NCBI GenBank assembly: GCA_035513275.1
Contig: DATKCJ010000284.1
Coordinates: 1-23,325, forward strand
Reading direction: 5' to 3'
Source of the DNA: DATKCJ01 sp035513275
GTDB lineage: Bacteria; Verrucomicrobiota; Verrucomicrobiia; Opitutales; Opitutaceae
DNA: 23,325 nucleotides
The first letter of the stretch is position 1. Each line of letters starts with the position of its first letter. Below the pieces are notes generated by a model that was not told the DNA's origin, did no database searches, and was given only the letters and a program-made list of their open reading frames with translations. Shown in pieces: positions 1 through 8,138 of this stretch. The translations under genes were made by a program, and so were the position numbers.

Positions 1-49
1 CCGACCCACAAACAATCCCCCTCCTTGTAGGTCGGGCTTTATGCCCGAC
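1..49. repeat. REP-like GTCGGGC hairpin pair (left partner cut by window edge)
   Basis: GTCGGGC at 31-37 and GCCCGAC at 43-49 form a perfect 7-bp stem with loop TTTAT, preceded by TTGTAG (25-30). Positions 1-11 (CCGACCCACAA) match the right end of an oppositely oriented copy, as in the complete inverted pair at 2902-2981. The hairpin lies 8 nt past the uvrC stop, so it may also act as a transcript 3'-end structure, although no U-run follows on either strand. Confidence 0.7.
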
Positions 50-57
50 TCTCAGGT

Positions 58-1551
58 TTACAATGGATCAATCCTGCCGGTGGGCCGGCCGCAGAGGAAC
101 TTGTGCAGTGCCTCGGCGGTTCGCCGGCCGAAGCCGGGCACGTCGGCGATTGCTTCGACGCTGGCCGCCCGCAGACGATCGATTGAGCTGAAGTGCGCTA
201 GAAGCGCGCGCCGCCGCGATGGGCCCAAGCCGGGAAACTCGTCGAGCACCGACTCGCGGATGCGCTTCGAGCGCAGATCGGCGTTGAAGGAGTTTGCGAA
301 ACGGTGAGCTTCGTCGCGGATCCGCTGAAGGAGCTGCAATCCCGCGTGGTCGAGCGGAAGATTCAGCGGCGGGCGCGCGTCGGGGAAGACGATCGTCTCG
401 CGCTCTTTTGCGAGACCTACGAGCGCGGGCGGCTCGAGGTCCGCCGAGAGAAACGCTTTCAGCGCCGCCGCGACTTGACCGCGACCACCGTCGATCACGA
501 CGAGCTCGGGCAGCGGCTTGCCCTCGTCGGCGAGACGGCGATAGCGGCGGCCGACGACCTGCTCCATCGCGCGGTAATCGTCGTTCGCGATGTCGCCCCT
601 GATCTTGTAACGACGGTAGTTCGCCTTGTCGGGCCGGCCGGCCTTGAAGCGCACCATCGAGGCGACGACAAACGTGCCGCTGATGTGCGAAATGTCGAAG
701 CACTCGATGCCGTCAGGCAGGGCGGCGAGCGCGAGCGCGTCGCGCAGCGCGTCCATCGCCGCGCGCGCGGGAATCTCCGGCACGTGCGTCCGCGAAAATT
801 TGCGCGCGGGAGAGAGCGTCTTCTCGAGGGCGAAGACGATGTCGCGCAGATTCGCGGCCTTCTCGTATTCCTGCGCGGCGGCGGCTTCCTTCATTTCCTC
901 GCGAAGTCGCGCGAGCCACTCGCGGCTCTTGCCCTCGAGAAATTCCGCAGCAGATGCGACGCGCGCGAGATATTCCTCGGACGAGACTGTATTCGACTGT
1001 GTGTAGATCTCGGCGCGCACGTCGTCGTAGAGCTGCCAGCGACCGTCGGGGAGTTGTTTCGGCGACGAGTCGCCGAGCAGGATGCCAAACTGGCGGCGCA
1101 TCTGCGCGAGCGTGCGGCGCAGCAGCGCGCTGTGCGCAAACGGGCCGAAGTAGCGCGCGCCGTCATCCTTGCGAAGGCGCGTGAGGGTGAAGCGCGGCAA
1201 CGCCGCCGCGGGATCCATGCGCACAAGCAGGAAGCGCTTGTCGTCGATGAAGTCGGTGTTGTAGCGCGGGCGCCACTGCTTGAGCAGGCGACCCTCGAGT
1301 ATCAGTGCCTCGGGCTCGGACTTCACCTCGATCGTGTCGAAGTCCGCGATCAGATCGATCATCGCACGTATCTTGCGCGTGAGGATGCGCGAGCGACCCC
1401 GGTGGAAATAGGTGGAGACGCGCTTCTTCAGGCTCTTTGCCTTGCCGACATAGAGGATGCCGCCGAGGCGGTCCTTCATCAGGTAGACGCCGGGCTTGTC
1501 CGGCAGTCGCCGGACTTTTTCCTTCAATCCGCCATTTCCATCGGCTCGCAT
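58..1551 (-). CDS. uvrC: UvrABC excinuclease subunit C, shortened form
   Basis: This is the nuclease subunit of nucleotide excision repair, which cuts on both sides of a UvrB-marked lesion. The protein has 497 residues against roughly 600 in typical UvrC. The GIY-YIG nuclease is intact (GVY 21-23, YVGKAKSLKKR 34-44, metal Glu in EPEALILE 79-86). A UVR motif that binds UvrB lies near 211-246. The RNase H-like nuclease keeps its D-D-H triad (D286 in FDISH, D354 in VIDGG, H416 in DEAHRF), and tandem helix-hairpin-helix motifs span about 437-490. Two parts are missing. The four cysteines that normally hold a [4Fe-4S] cluster between the GIY-YIG and UVR domains are absent (residues 155-190 have no Cys), and roughly 70-100 residues between UVR and the RNase H core are gone. 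It is divergent from cinA. The ATG at 1551 has no clear Shine-Dalgarno sequence. Confidence 0.95.
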   Translation of the reverse strand: MRADGNGGLKEKVRRLPDKPGVYLMKDRLGGILYVGKAKSLKKRVSTYFHRGRSRILTRKIRAMIDLIADFDTIEVKSEPEALILEGRLLKQWRPRYNTDFIDDKRFLLVRMDPAAALPRFTLTRLRKDDGARYFGPFAHSALLRRTLAQMRRQFGILLGDSSPKQLPDGRWQLYDDVRAEIYTQSNTVSSEEYLARVASAAEFLEGKSREWLARLREEMKEAAAAQEYEKAANLRDIVFALEKTLSPARKFSRTHVPEIPARAAMDALRDALALAALPDGIECFDISHISGTFVVASMVRFKAGRPDKANYRRYKIRGDIANDDYRAMEQVVGRRYRRLADEGKPLPELVVIDGGRGQVAAALKAFLSADLEPPALVGLAKERETIVFPDARPPLNLPLDHAGLQLLQRIRDEAHRFANSFNADLRSKRIRESVLDEFPGLGPSRRRALLAHFSSIDRLRAASVEAIADVPGFGRRTAEALHKFLCGRPTGRIDPL

Positions 1552-1591
1552 TTCCAGGGGATTGAACTACCGTGAGTGTTTCTTGCCAAGC

Positions 1592-2884
1592 ATGGCCACC
1601 AAGCCGGAACTCCCCAAGGCGCGCGTGCGCTTCGAACTTATCACGCTCGGAAACGAGCTCCTGCTCGGCCTCACGCCAAACGGTCACCTGTCCTTCATCG
1701 GAGCGGAGCTGGCGCGGTCCGGTGTCGAACTCGCCCGAAATGTAACAATCACCGACTCTGCCGAAGAGATCGCGCGGCAGTTTCGCGAAAGCTGGGAGCG
1801 CGCCGACGTCGTCATCACCACCGGCGGCCTCGGGCCCACGAGCGACGACCGCACGCGGGAGGTGATTGCGGAGGTGCTCGGCCAAAAGTTGGTCCTCGAC
1901 CCGGCGATCGAGGCGCAGATCGCGGATCGCTTTGCGCGGATCAACCGCAAGATGACTCCGAACAACCTCAAGCAGGCCTTCCGGCCGGAGCGCAGCGAGG
2001 CGATCGAGAACCGCTTCGGCACGGCGCCAGGGCTTTGGGTCGAGCAGGATGGCAAGGTTCTCATCATGCTTCCGGGTCCACCCGCCGAGTTGCAGCCAAT
2101 GCTCACGGATCAAGTGATGCCGCGACTCGCGGCGTTGGGTCTCGTGCGCAACGGCGCGGGCTACGTGCAGATTCGCACGATCGGCGTCGGCGAGTCCTCG
2201 CTCGAGACCGAGATCATCCCCGTGCTCGAACGCTACCCGGACCTCGATGTGGCGTATTGCGCGCACCAGTGGGCGGTCGATGTCCGGCTGAGCGCGCGGG
2301 AATCTGGCGCCGCGCTCGCACGCGCCGACGCGGCGGCGGCGGAGATCGCATCGATGCTTGGCGAAAATTTCCTTTGCTTCGGTCACGAGACTCTGGCGCG
2401 CATCGTGGGCGATTTGTTGCGCAGGGCCGAGAAGCGCGTCGCCGTCGGCGAGTCCGGAACGGGCGGCCTGCTCTCGCACAGTTTTACCGGGGTGAAGAGC
2501 TGCGGGCGCATCTTTGCGGGCGGCGTCGTGTGCTACTGCAACGACACGAAGATTCACCTGCTCGAGATTCCCGAGTGCCTTATGAAACAGCACGGCGCGG
2601 TGAGCGCAGAGTGCGCCGTGGCGATGGCGACCGCGGCCGCCGAGCAGATGATCGCAGATTACGGACTGTCCGTCACGGGCTACGCGGGTGGCGATTGCCA
2701 CAGCAGCGATCTTCCGAATGGGAGTTTCTTCATCGGCCTGCACACGCCGAACGGCGCGTGGAGCAAGCGGCTGAACTATCCCGGAATTCCCGCGGCGGCG
2801 CAGGCGCGCGCCGTGATGGCCGCGCTCGACTGGCTGCGCCGGGATCTGCTGCGCGCCACGCAGCCGTCGTCCGCCGGGGCGTAG
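1592..2884 (+). CDS. cinA: CinA-like protein: MoaB-fold domain plus nicotinamide-nucleotide amidase domain
   Basis: The 430-residue protein has the classic two-domain CinA layout. The N-terminal molybdopterin-binding (MoaB/MogA-like) domain carries TTGGLGPTSDD at 76-86, linked in the family to ADP-ribose/NAD-derivative hydrolysis. The C-terminal PncC-like domain deamidates NMN to NaMN in pyridine nucleotide recycling. The C-terminal motif usually written AESCTGG reads GESGTGG here: the putative catalytic Ser is kept (S288) but the following Cys is Gly. The usual AGPDGGT loop reads AGGDCHSS. The frame stays open upstream to 1496, but that would overlap divergent uvrC. The ATG at 1592 gives a normal CinA N-terminus (FELITLGNELLLG). 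Repeats at 2901-2981 separate it from holA. Confidence 0.92.
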   Translation: MATKPELPKARVRFELITLGNELLLGLTPNGHLSFIGAELARSGVELARNVTITDSAEEIARQFRESWERADVVITTGGLGPTSDDRTREVIAEVLGQKLVLDPAIEAQIADRFARINRKMTPNNLKQAFRPERSEAIENRFGTAPGLWVEQDGKVLIMLPGPPAELQPMLTDQVMPRLAALGLVRNGAGYVQIRTIGVGESSLETEIIPVLERYPDLDVAYCAHQWAVDVRLSARESGAALARADAAAAEIASMLGENFLCFGHETLARIVGDLLRRAEKRVAVGESGTGGLLSHSFTGVKSCGRIFAGGVVCYCNDTKIHLLEIPECLMKQHGAVSAECAVAMATAAAEQMIADYGLSVTGYAGGDCHSSDLPNGSFFIGLHTPNGAWSKRLNYPGIPAAAQARAVMAALDWLRRDLLRATQPSSAGA

Positions 2885-2901
2885 CTGGCGAGGTGCATTT
2901 T

Positions 2902-2981
2902 TGTGGGTCGGGCTTTACGCCCGACGGTCCGGTCCGAACACTCACCGACTCCCGGAGTCGGGCGTAACGCCCGACCCACAA
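2902..2981. repeat. Inverted pair of REP-like GTCGGGC hairpins
   Basis: The left unit is TTGTGG followed by GTCGGGC (2907-2913), loop TTTAC, and GCCCGAC (2919-2925). The right unit is GTCGGGC (2957-2963), loop GTAAC, and GCCCGAC (2969-2975), followed by CCACAA. The two units are inverted about a 31-nt spacer that holds its own small palindrome CCGACTCCCGGAGTCGG (2945-2961). This is a BIME-like arrangement in the cinA-holA gap. The same unit occurs at 25-49, 11071-11125 and 11199-11223. Confidence 0.85.
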
Positions 2982-3090
2982 CAAGGCAGGTGTTGCCGGA
3001 GTCGGGGATAAAGATAAACCCCCGACCAAAATAATTCAGTGTTTCACCCTGCGGTTGCCAAGCGCCGGGCTCTCCTTTGCGATTGGTGCG

Positions 3091-4188
3091 ATGGCCGATC
3101 CCAACTTCAGCTTCATCTGCGGCGGCGACGACTTCCTCGTCGGACGCGCGGGCAGGGAGATGTTCGACCGGTTGTCGGCCGATGCGGTCGATGATTTTTC
3201 TCGCGAGGTGATCAGCGGCCAGGCCGGGAAGGTCGACGATGTCGAAGCCGCGGTGAACCGTTTTCGCGATGCGGTGCAGACGCTCTCGCTGTTCGGCGGC
3301 CGGCGCTACGTGTGGTTGAAGGACGTGAACTTCCTCGCGGACACCGTGACCGGCCGTTCCGAGTTCACGCTCGCGCAGGTCGAGGCGCTTAAGGAAATTC
3401 TGAAGCACGTCGACCCCGAGCACACAAGCGTGTTAATCACCGCCGCGCCGATCGATCGGAGGCGCGTGTTCTACAAGTGGGTTGAGAAGACCGGAGGCTT
3501 TCAATTTCTCGGCGGCGAGGCGGGCGACACATCCGCGCTCGAGGCCGTCGCGCTCGCCGAGGCGCGAGAACAGGGTGTGAGCATCGACCCCGGCGCGCTG
3601 CAGATGCTCCTCGGCAAGCTGCGCGGAAATACGCGGCTGCTCGTCGAGGAAGTGCGCAAGCTCGCCACCTACCTAGGCGAAGACGGCGCGATGATCGACG
3701 AAAAGCTCGTCGCCGAGATGGTGCCCGATTTTGGTGATGGCGACTTCTTCGAGGCGGCCGACGCGTTCTTTTCCGGCGACCTGAAGTGGACGCTCGACGC
3801 GCTGCACCGGCACTTCTTCGCGGGGGGCGACGCGCGCCCCGTTCTCACGTCGCTTCAAAACCGCAACCGGATCCTCATCCAGTTGAAAGTGCTCATGGAT
3901 TCAGGCGAGATCCGTGTGGGCCCGCGCGGGATCGACAAGGCCGGCTTCGATCGCGCCGCGCAGGCGTATGCGGATGCCTTCGGCGGCGCGAAAGAGAAGA
4001 GCGCGTCGAATGTTTTCACGCAGAACCTCTGGTATCTCGGCAAGCTCGCCACTCAGTCGAAGCTCCCCGCGCTTCGTCGGATGATCGACAACCAGCAGGA
4101 GTTCATGGCCGCCTTCCGCGGTATCCTCGACCGCCCCAAGGAGCAGGAAGAAGTCCTCCGCGACATGGCGGTGCGGTGTCTGGCGTAG
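3091..4188 (+). CDS. holA: DNA polymerase III subunit delta
   Basis: This is the clamp-loader delta subunit, which opens the beta sliding clamp during replication. The 365-residue protein is close to the usual 330-350 and aligns along its whole length: the N-terminal AAA+-like lid with FICGGDDFLVGRA, the segment TLSLFGGRRYVWLKD, the helical region EEVRKLATYLGEDG, and the conserved FFEAADAFFSGD before the collar domain. As is normal for delta, there is no Walker A ATPase motif. The frame opens at a TTG at 3055. The ATG at 3091 (MADPNFSFICGG) is preferred because homologues begin just before the F-x-x-C/G-G-D strand. It is probably transcribed with purB, which starts 108 nt downstream. Conservation of this family is low, so the name rests on pattern rather than catalytic residues. 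Confidence 0.88.
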   Translation: MADPNFSFICGGDDFLVGRAGREMFDRLSADAVDDFSREVISGQAGKVDDVEAAVNRFRDAVQTLSLFGGRRYVWLKDVNFLADTVTGRSEFTLAQVEALKEILKHVDPEHTSVLITAAPIDRRRVFYKWVEKTGGFQFLGGEAGDTSALEAVALAEAREQGVSIDPGALQMLLGKLRGNTRLLVEEVRKLATYLGEDGAMIDEKLVAEMVPDFGDGDFFEAADAFFSGDLKWTLDALHRHFFAGGDARPVLTSLQNRNRILIQLKVLMDSGEIRVGPRGIDKAGFDRAAQAYADAFGGAKEKSASNVFTQNLWYLGKLATQSKLPALRRMIDNQQEFMAAFRGILDRPKEQEEVLRDMAVRCLA

Positions 4189-4296
4189 TTGCCCCGCTTC
4201 GCGGTTGAGTTCCCGGCGGGGGCGTGGTTGAAACTCCGCCCTTCTGTGAAGACCTCCCGGACACGCTCTCGTGCGGCTGCGGCGGCGGGCGAATCG

Positions 4297-5736
4297 ATGC
4301 CCGCCACGTCAGGCGCCATCCCCAACATACTCGCCTCGCGCTACGCTTCGCCCGCGATGCGCGGCATCTGGTCGGCCGAGGGGCGCATCCTGCTCGAGCG
4401 CGATTTCTGGATCGCCGTCATGAAGGCGCAGAAGGACCTCGGCGTGCCGATTCCGGCCGACGCGATCAAGGACTACGAGCGCGTGAAGGGCATGGTGAAT
4501 CTCGAGTCGATCGCCAAGCGCGAGCGCGTGCTGCTTCACGACGTGAAGGCGCGGATCGAGGAGTTTTCCGATCTCGCGCAGCGCCAGTTCATCCATCTCG
4601 GGCTCACGAGCCGCGACCTCACGGAGAACGTCGAGCAACTTCAGGTGCTGCGCGCGCTGCGAATCGTCCACTCGAAGACTGTCGCCGCACTCGCCCGTCT
4701 CGCCGAGCGCGCCGCCGAGCTGCGTCACCTCATGATCACCGGCCGCACGCACAACGTGCCGGCGCAGCCGACGACGCTCGGCAAGCGGATCGCGATGTTC
4801 GCACAGGAGTTGCTCGTCGCGTTTGAGCGATTGGAAAACTTGATCGAGCGCTACCCGGTGCGTGGCCTGAAGGGCGCGGTCGGCACGCAGCTCGACCAGC
4901 TCACGCTGCTCGCGGGCAACGCCGAGAAAGTCCACCAGCTCGAGGGGCGCGTGCTGCGGCACCTCGGCTTCAAGGCGGCATTCGAGGCGGTCGGGCAGGT
5001 TTATCCGCGCAGCCTGGATTTCGATGTCGTCACTGCGCTCGCGCAGGTCGCCGCGCCTGCCGCGAGTTTCGCGACGACCGTACGGTTGATGGCGGGGCAG
5101 GGGCTCGTGACCGAGGGATTTCTGGACGGGCAGGTCGGCTCGTCATCGATGCCGCACAAGACGAACGCGCGGAACTGCGAGCGCATTTGCGCCTTTCACA
5201 CAGTGCTCTCTGGTTATGTAACGATGATGTCCGGGCTCGCCGGCCACCAGTGGAACGAGGGCGACGTCACGTGTTCAGTCGTGCGCCGTGTGGCGCTGCC
5301 GGATGCGTTTTTCGCGATCGACGGGTTGCTGGAGACGTTCCTCACGGTCATCCGGCAGATGAGCGTCTTCCCCGCCGCGATCGCCGCCGAGAACGACCGC
5401 TACCTTCCATTCCTCGCCACGACGACGATCCTCATGGAGGCCGTGAAGGGCGGCGCGGGCCGAGAGAGCGCGCACGCCGCAATCAAGGAACACACGCTCG
5501 TGGCCGCCCAGGCTCAGCGCGACGGCGGTGGCAACGCAGCCGACGACCTGCTCGCAGCGCTCGCCGCCGACAAACGCATCGGGTTGTCACGCAAGGCCCT
5601 CGGCGGAATTCTGGCGCAGGGTCACCGTTTCGTCGGAGCGGCGCCGCACCAGACCGAAGCGGTCGTCGACGCGATTCAGTCGATCGTCCGCCGCAACCGG
5701 AAGGCCGCGGCTTATGAGCCGGGGGCGCTGCTCTAA
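4297..5736 (+). CDS. purB: Adenylosuccinate lyase
   Basis: The enzyme eliminates fumarate from SAICAR and from adenylosuccinate in purine biosynthesis. The 479-residue protein shows the fumarase/aspartase-superfamily blocks in order: HLGLTSRDLTEN, TGRTHNVPAQPTTLGKR (the acid/base His region), GLKGAVGTQ, and the signature loop GSSSMPHKTNARNCERI with its catalytic Ser. The signature is slightly unusual, having NARNCE where most family members have NPxxxE. Length and sequence resemble the longer eukaryote/actinobacterial-type PurB more than the 430-residue Bacillus type. The ATG at 4297 (MPATSGAIPNILASRYAS) gives the standard start; the frame is open upstream to the holA stop but that stretch has no family resemblance. 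Confidence 0.95.
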   Translation: MPATSGAIPNILASRYASPAMRGIWSAEGRILLERDFWIAVMKAQKDLGVPIPADAIKDYERVKGMVNLESIAKRERVLLHDVKARIEEFSDLAQRQFIHLGLTSRDLTENVEQLQVLRALRIVHSKTVAALARLAERAAELRHLMITGRTHNVPAQPTTLGKRIAMFAQELLVAFERLENLIERYPVRGLKGAVGTQLDQLTLLAGNAEKVHQLEGRVLRHLGFKAAFEAVGQVYPRSLDFDVVTALAQVAAPAASFATTVRLMAGQGLVTEGFLDGQVGSSSMPHKTNARNCERICAFHTVLSGYVTMMSGLAGHQWNEGDVTCSVVRRVALPDAFFAIDGLLETFLTVIRQMSVFPAAIAAENDRYLPFLATTTILMEAVKGGAGRESAHAAIKEHTLVAAQAQRDGGGNAADDLLAALAADKRIGLSRKALGGILAQGHRFVGAAPHQTEAVVDAIQSIVRRNRKAAAYEPGALL

Positions 5737-5891
5737 GTGTGTGGAGACCAGCGCGCGGCGCCGCGCTTCGCATCCGCGCTGCGCAACGTGCCGTTTGCGT
5801 GACGGTTGGGGAGATTTGGTTTGCCAGTTCCGACGGGCCGACTTTTCGTCTCTCTTTCCTGCCTCTGTAACACACCGAATCTCTTTTCAAC

Positions 5892-7148
5892 ATGTCCGAA
5901 CTCGTAGGAAATCTCCTTATTGGCCAGTCCGGCGGGCCGACCGCGGTCATCAACTCCAGCCTGGCTGGCGCCGTCAACGAGGCGCTCAACCACAGTTGCA
6001 TCGAGGAAATCTACGGGGCCCTCAACGGCGTCCTGGGAATCTTGAACGAGGACTTCATCGACCTCGCCGCTGAATCGCAGCAGCAGATCCGCGGCCTGCG
6101 CCACACTCCCGGAGCCGCGCTCGGCACGTGCCGCTACAAGCTCAAGAAGCAGCAGGATTTCGACCGCGTGATCGAGGTCTTCAAGGCGCACAACATCCGC
6201 TATTTCCTCTACGCCGGCGGCAACGACTCGCAGGACACCGCCGACAAGATCTCAAAGCTTGCCAAGCAACTCGGCTGGGAGATGCGCGTCATCGGCATCC
6301 CGAAGACGATCGACAATGATCTCCCGCAGACCGACCACTGCCCGGGCTACGGCAGCGTGATCAAGCACGTCGCTTCCACCGTGCGCCAGCTCGCCTGCGA
6401 CAATGAGGGCATGGGCCAGCACGATCTTGTTTCCATCCTCGAGGTCATGGGCCGCTCCGCCGGATGGATCGCCGCCGGCTCTGCGCTAGCGAAGCGTCGC
6501 GACCATCCGCACGATCCGCCGCACATCATCTGCCTGCCGGAGGTCGCCTTTGACCCGCAGAAATTCGTCGAGGACGTCCAGCGCGTCCTCAAGCGGGAGA
6601 AATACTGCCTCGTTGTCGTCGGCGAAGGTCTGGTCGACAAGGATGGCAACTACGTCTCCGTTTCCTCAAAGGTCGATGCCTTCGGCCATGGCCAGCTCGG
6701 CGGCGCCGGCGACTATCTCGCGAGCCTCGTCGAGGCAGGTATCCCCGGCGTCAAGGCACGCACCGCCAAGCTCGGCATCGTGCAGCGCGCGGCAGCACTC
6801 GAGGCTTCGAAGACCGACTCCGACGAAGCCTACATGGCCGGTGCGGCGGCGGTTCAGGCCGCTGTAAACGGCACGACCGACAAGTGCGTCATCCTCCTTC
6901 GCGGCGACAGCGACCAGTATTCGTGCGAGACCGCGCTCGTCGATCTCTCCGAGATCGCCAACGGCGTAAAGAAGCTCCCGCGCGAGTGGGTCAATGAGGA
7001 TGGCATCAGCATGAACTTCCAGTTTCACCGCTACGCGCTCCCGCTCATCCAGGGCGAGGTTGCGGTGCCGTTCGACGGCGGCCTGCCGTCATTCGCGAAG
7101 CTCACGAAGGTCACGACCGATAAGCTGCTCCCTGCCTACGAGGTTTGA
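5892..7148 (+). CDS. pfp: Pyrophosphate-type 6-phosphofructokinase
   Basis: The enzyme phosphorylates fructose 6-phosphate to fructose 1,6-bisphosphate in glycolysis and is probably reversible with PPi as phosphate donor. The 418-residue protein has LIGQSGGPTAVIN at the N-terminus, GGNDS at 109-113, PKTIDND at 137-143 (catalytic Asp 141) and MGRSAGW. Donor choice in the family tracks two sites. Asp at the second variable position (D112, where ATP enzymes have Gly in GGDGS) and Lys in PKTIDND (ATP enzymes have PGTIDND) both point to PPi. The motif is GGND rather than the usual GGDD. It starts at ATG 5892 without an obvious Shine-Dalgarno sequence, 155 nt after purB. A perfect GC stem (7171-7192) lies 22 nt past its stop. 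Confidence 0.93.
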   Translation: MSELVGNLLIGQSGGPTAVINSSLAGAVNEALNHSCIEEIYGALNGVLGILNEDFIDLAAESQQQIRGLRHTPGAALGTCRYKLKKQQDFDRVIEVFKAHNIRYFLYAGGNDSQDTADKISKLAKQLGWEMRVIGIPKTIDNDLPQTDHCPGYGSVIKHVASTVRQLACDNEGMGQHDLVSILEVMGRSAGWIAAGSALAKRRDHPHDPPHIICLPEVAFDPQKFVEDVQRVLKREKYCLVVVGEGLVDKDGNYVSVSSKVDAFGHGQLGGAGDYLASLVEAGIPGVKARTAKLGIVQRAAALEASKTDSDEAYMAGAAAVQAAVNGTTDKCVILLRGDSDQYSCETALVDLSEIANGVKKLPREWVNEDGISMNFQFHRYALPLIQGEVAVPFDGGLPSFAKLTKVTTDKLLPAYEV

Positions 7149-7170
7149 AGGAGATTTGCTTCCGGGGTGG

Positions 7171-7192
7171 GGCGCGTTGTCCCTAACGCGCC
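7171..7192. repeat. GC-rich hairpin downstream of pfp
   Basis: GGCGCGTT (7171-7178) and AACGCGCC (7185-7192) form a perfect 8-bp stem with loop GTCCCT. It begins 22 nt after the pfp stop codon, in the gap between convergent pfp and hslO. No U-run follows on either strand, so it is a possible 3'-end or REP element rather than a textbook intrinsic terminator. Confidence 0.6.
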
Positions 7193-7210
7193 TCATGCCT
7201 TGCGCAGACT

Positions 7211-7284
7211 GTAGGTGGCGTTCTGCTGGCCAGCAGATTCGCGCCACGTAAGCGACAGAGTTGCGCGACAAGCGCGCAACCTAC
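7211..7284. repeat. GTAGG...CCTAC-bounded double hairpin (REP-like), overlapping the hslO stop
   Basis: The element begins GTAGG (7211-7215) and ends CCTAC (7280-7284). Its first arm is GTGGCG (7215-7220) paired with CGCCAC (7242-7247), enclosing the 14-nt palindrome CTGCTGGCCAGCAG (7223-7236). Its second arm is GTTGCGCG (7260-7267) paired with CGCGCAAC (7273-7280). The overall symmetry is that of two inverted REP units. The hslO stop codon (7281-7283, minus) lies inside the terminal CCTAC. Confidence 0.7.
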
Positions 7285-8081
7285 GGGTCGCGCTCCGCGA
7301 TGAACGCCTCCAGCGCCGCGCGCGCGACCTGGTAGCGCGCCGCACAGCGCGGACAGTTCACCTGGACTTCGTCGGCGCCGCCGAAAAGCCCATCGGGATC
7401 CTGCTTCATCAAAGGCGCGAGCACTTCGAGGATCTTGCGCTCGTTGCAGCCGCATTTCCATCGGAACATCCGCCGCTCCATCGGCACGACTGTTTCCGTG
7501 TCGCCGATGTTCGCGACCGTCTCCGCAGTGAGCGACTCGAACCACGGCAAGTCGCAGTCGGGATGCGCGAACGCGATCGCATAGCGCTCGTCGCCGAGGT
7601 TGAAGCACCGCGCTGGAAGCTGCTCGCTCTTCGCGTAAAAAGCCTCGACGGCCTCGAAAGCGCCGCCGCTGCCGAAAGAGACCATGCTTCGCTGCAGCTC
7701 GCGTCCCGGCCGTGCGACGTCGGCGTAGAACCAGTTCGACTCCATCACCTTCACGTCCTCGGCGAAGACGCGCCCCGTCACGATGCTGTCGTCCGTATCG
7801 CCCCCGAGGAAGAGATTCACAAACGGTTCCTGAAAATGCAGCGTCCACGCGATCGTCTCCTTCGGCGGCCGCGAGGCGCAGTGCAGCGTGAACGCCGCGA
7901 GCGCATCCTTGAAGAGTGCATCGTGCACATCCGCGTGCTTGAGCCCGTGCTCTGCGAGGTGCAGGTAGTAGTCGACGTAGAACTCCGAAAACGCGCCGCG
8001 CGCGAGCAGCACATTCCTGTGCCTCACGAACGAGGTGAGGATTTCGTGACCCTCGTCGGCCGTGTCCGGGGTTTCCGCCAT
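7281..8081 (-). CDS. hslO: Hsp33-type redox-regulated chaperone
   Basis: Hsp33 is a cytosolic holdase chaperone activated by oxidative unfolding when its zinc is released. Four C-terminal cysteines form the redox switch: C210-x-C212 and C243-x-x-C246, with 31 residues from the second to the third, the same spacing as in E. coli Hsp33. The N-terminal substrate-binding part is recognisable but divergent (TLHFQEPFVNLF, SFGSGGAFEAVEAFYAKSEQLPARCFNLG). The ATG at 8081 gives 266 residues; a TTG at 8117 in the same frame would add 12. It lies 57 nt downstream of the FAD oxidoreductase stop and is probably in the same transcript. Its last codons and stop fall in the REP-like repeat at 7211-7284. Confidence 0.88.
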   Translation of the reverse strand: MAETPDTADEGHEILTSFVRHRNVLLARGAFSEFYVDYYLHLAEHGLKHADVHDALFKDALAAFTLHCASRPPKETIAWTLHFQEPFVNLFLGGDTDDSIVTGRVFAEDVKVMESNWFYADVARPGRELQRSMVSFGSGGAFEAVEAFYAKSEQLPARCFNLGDERYAIAFAHPDCDLPWFESLTAETVANIGDTETVVPMERRMFRWKCGCNERKILEVLAPLMKQDPDGLFGGADEVQVNCPRCAARYQVARAALEAFIAERDP

Positions 8082-8138
8082 CGCGCGTTTCTTGGCCGGG
8101 TTTCGCAAAATGTCCAACGCGGAGATGGGGGTGTTGCC

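Noticed and set aside
304..1575. 423-codon plus-strand frame
   Set aside because: Antisense shadow of uvrC; its translation is arginine/alanine-rich with no family pattern, while uvrC shows clear motifs.
1496..1591. Longer N-terminus for cinA
   Set aside because: Would overlap the divergent uvrC start; the ATG at 1592 fits the family N-terminus.
1163..2743. 526-codon minus-strand frame across uvrC and cinA
   Set aside because: Lies antisense to cinA and in a wrong frame of uvrC; no domain pattern. High GC produces long open shadows.
7149..7284. Intrinsic terminator for pfp or hslO
   Set aside because: Strong stems exist but none is followed by a U-run on either strand, so they are listed as repeats.
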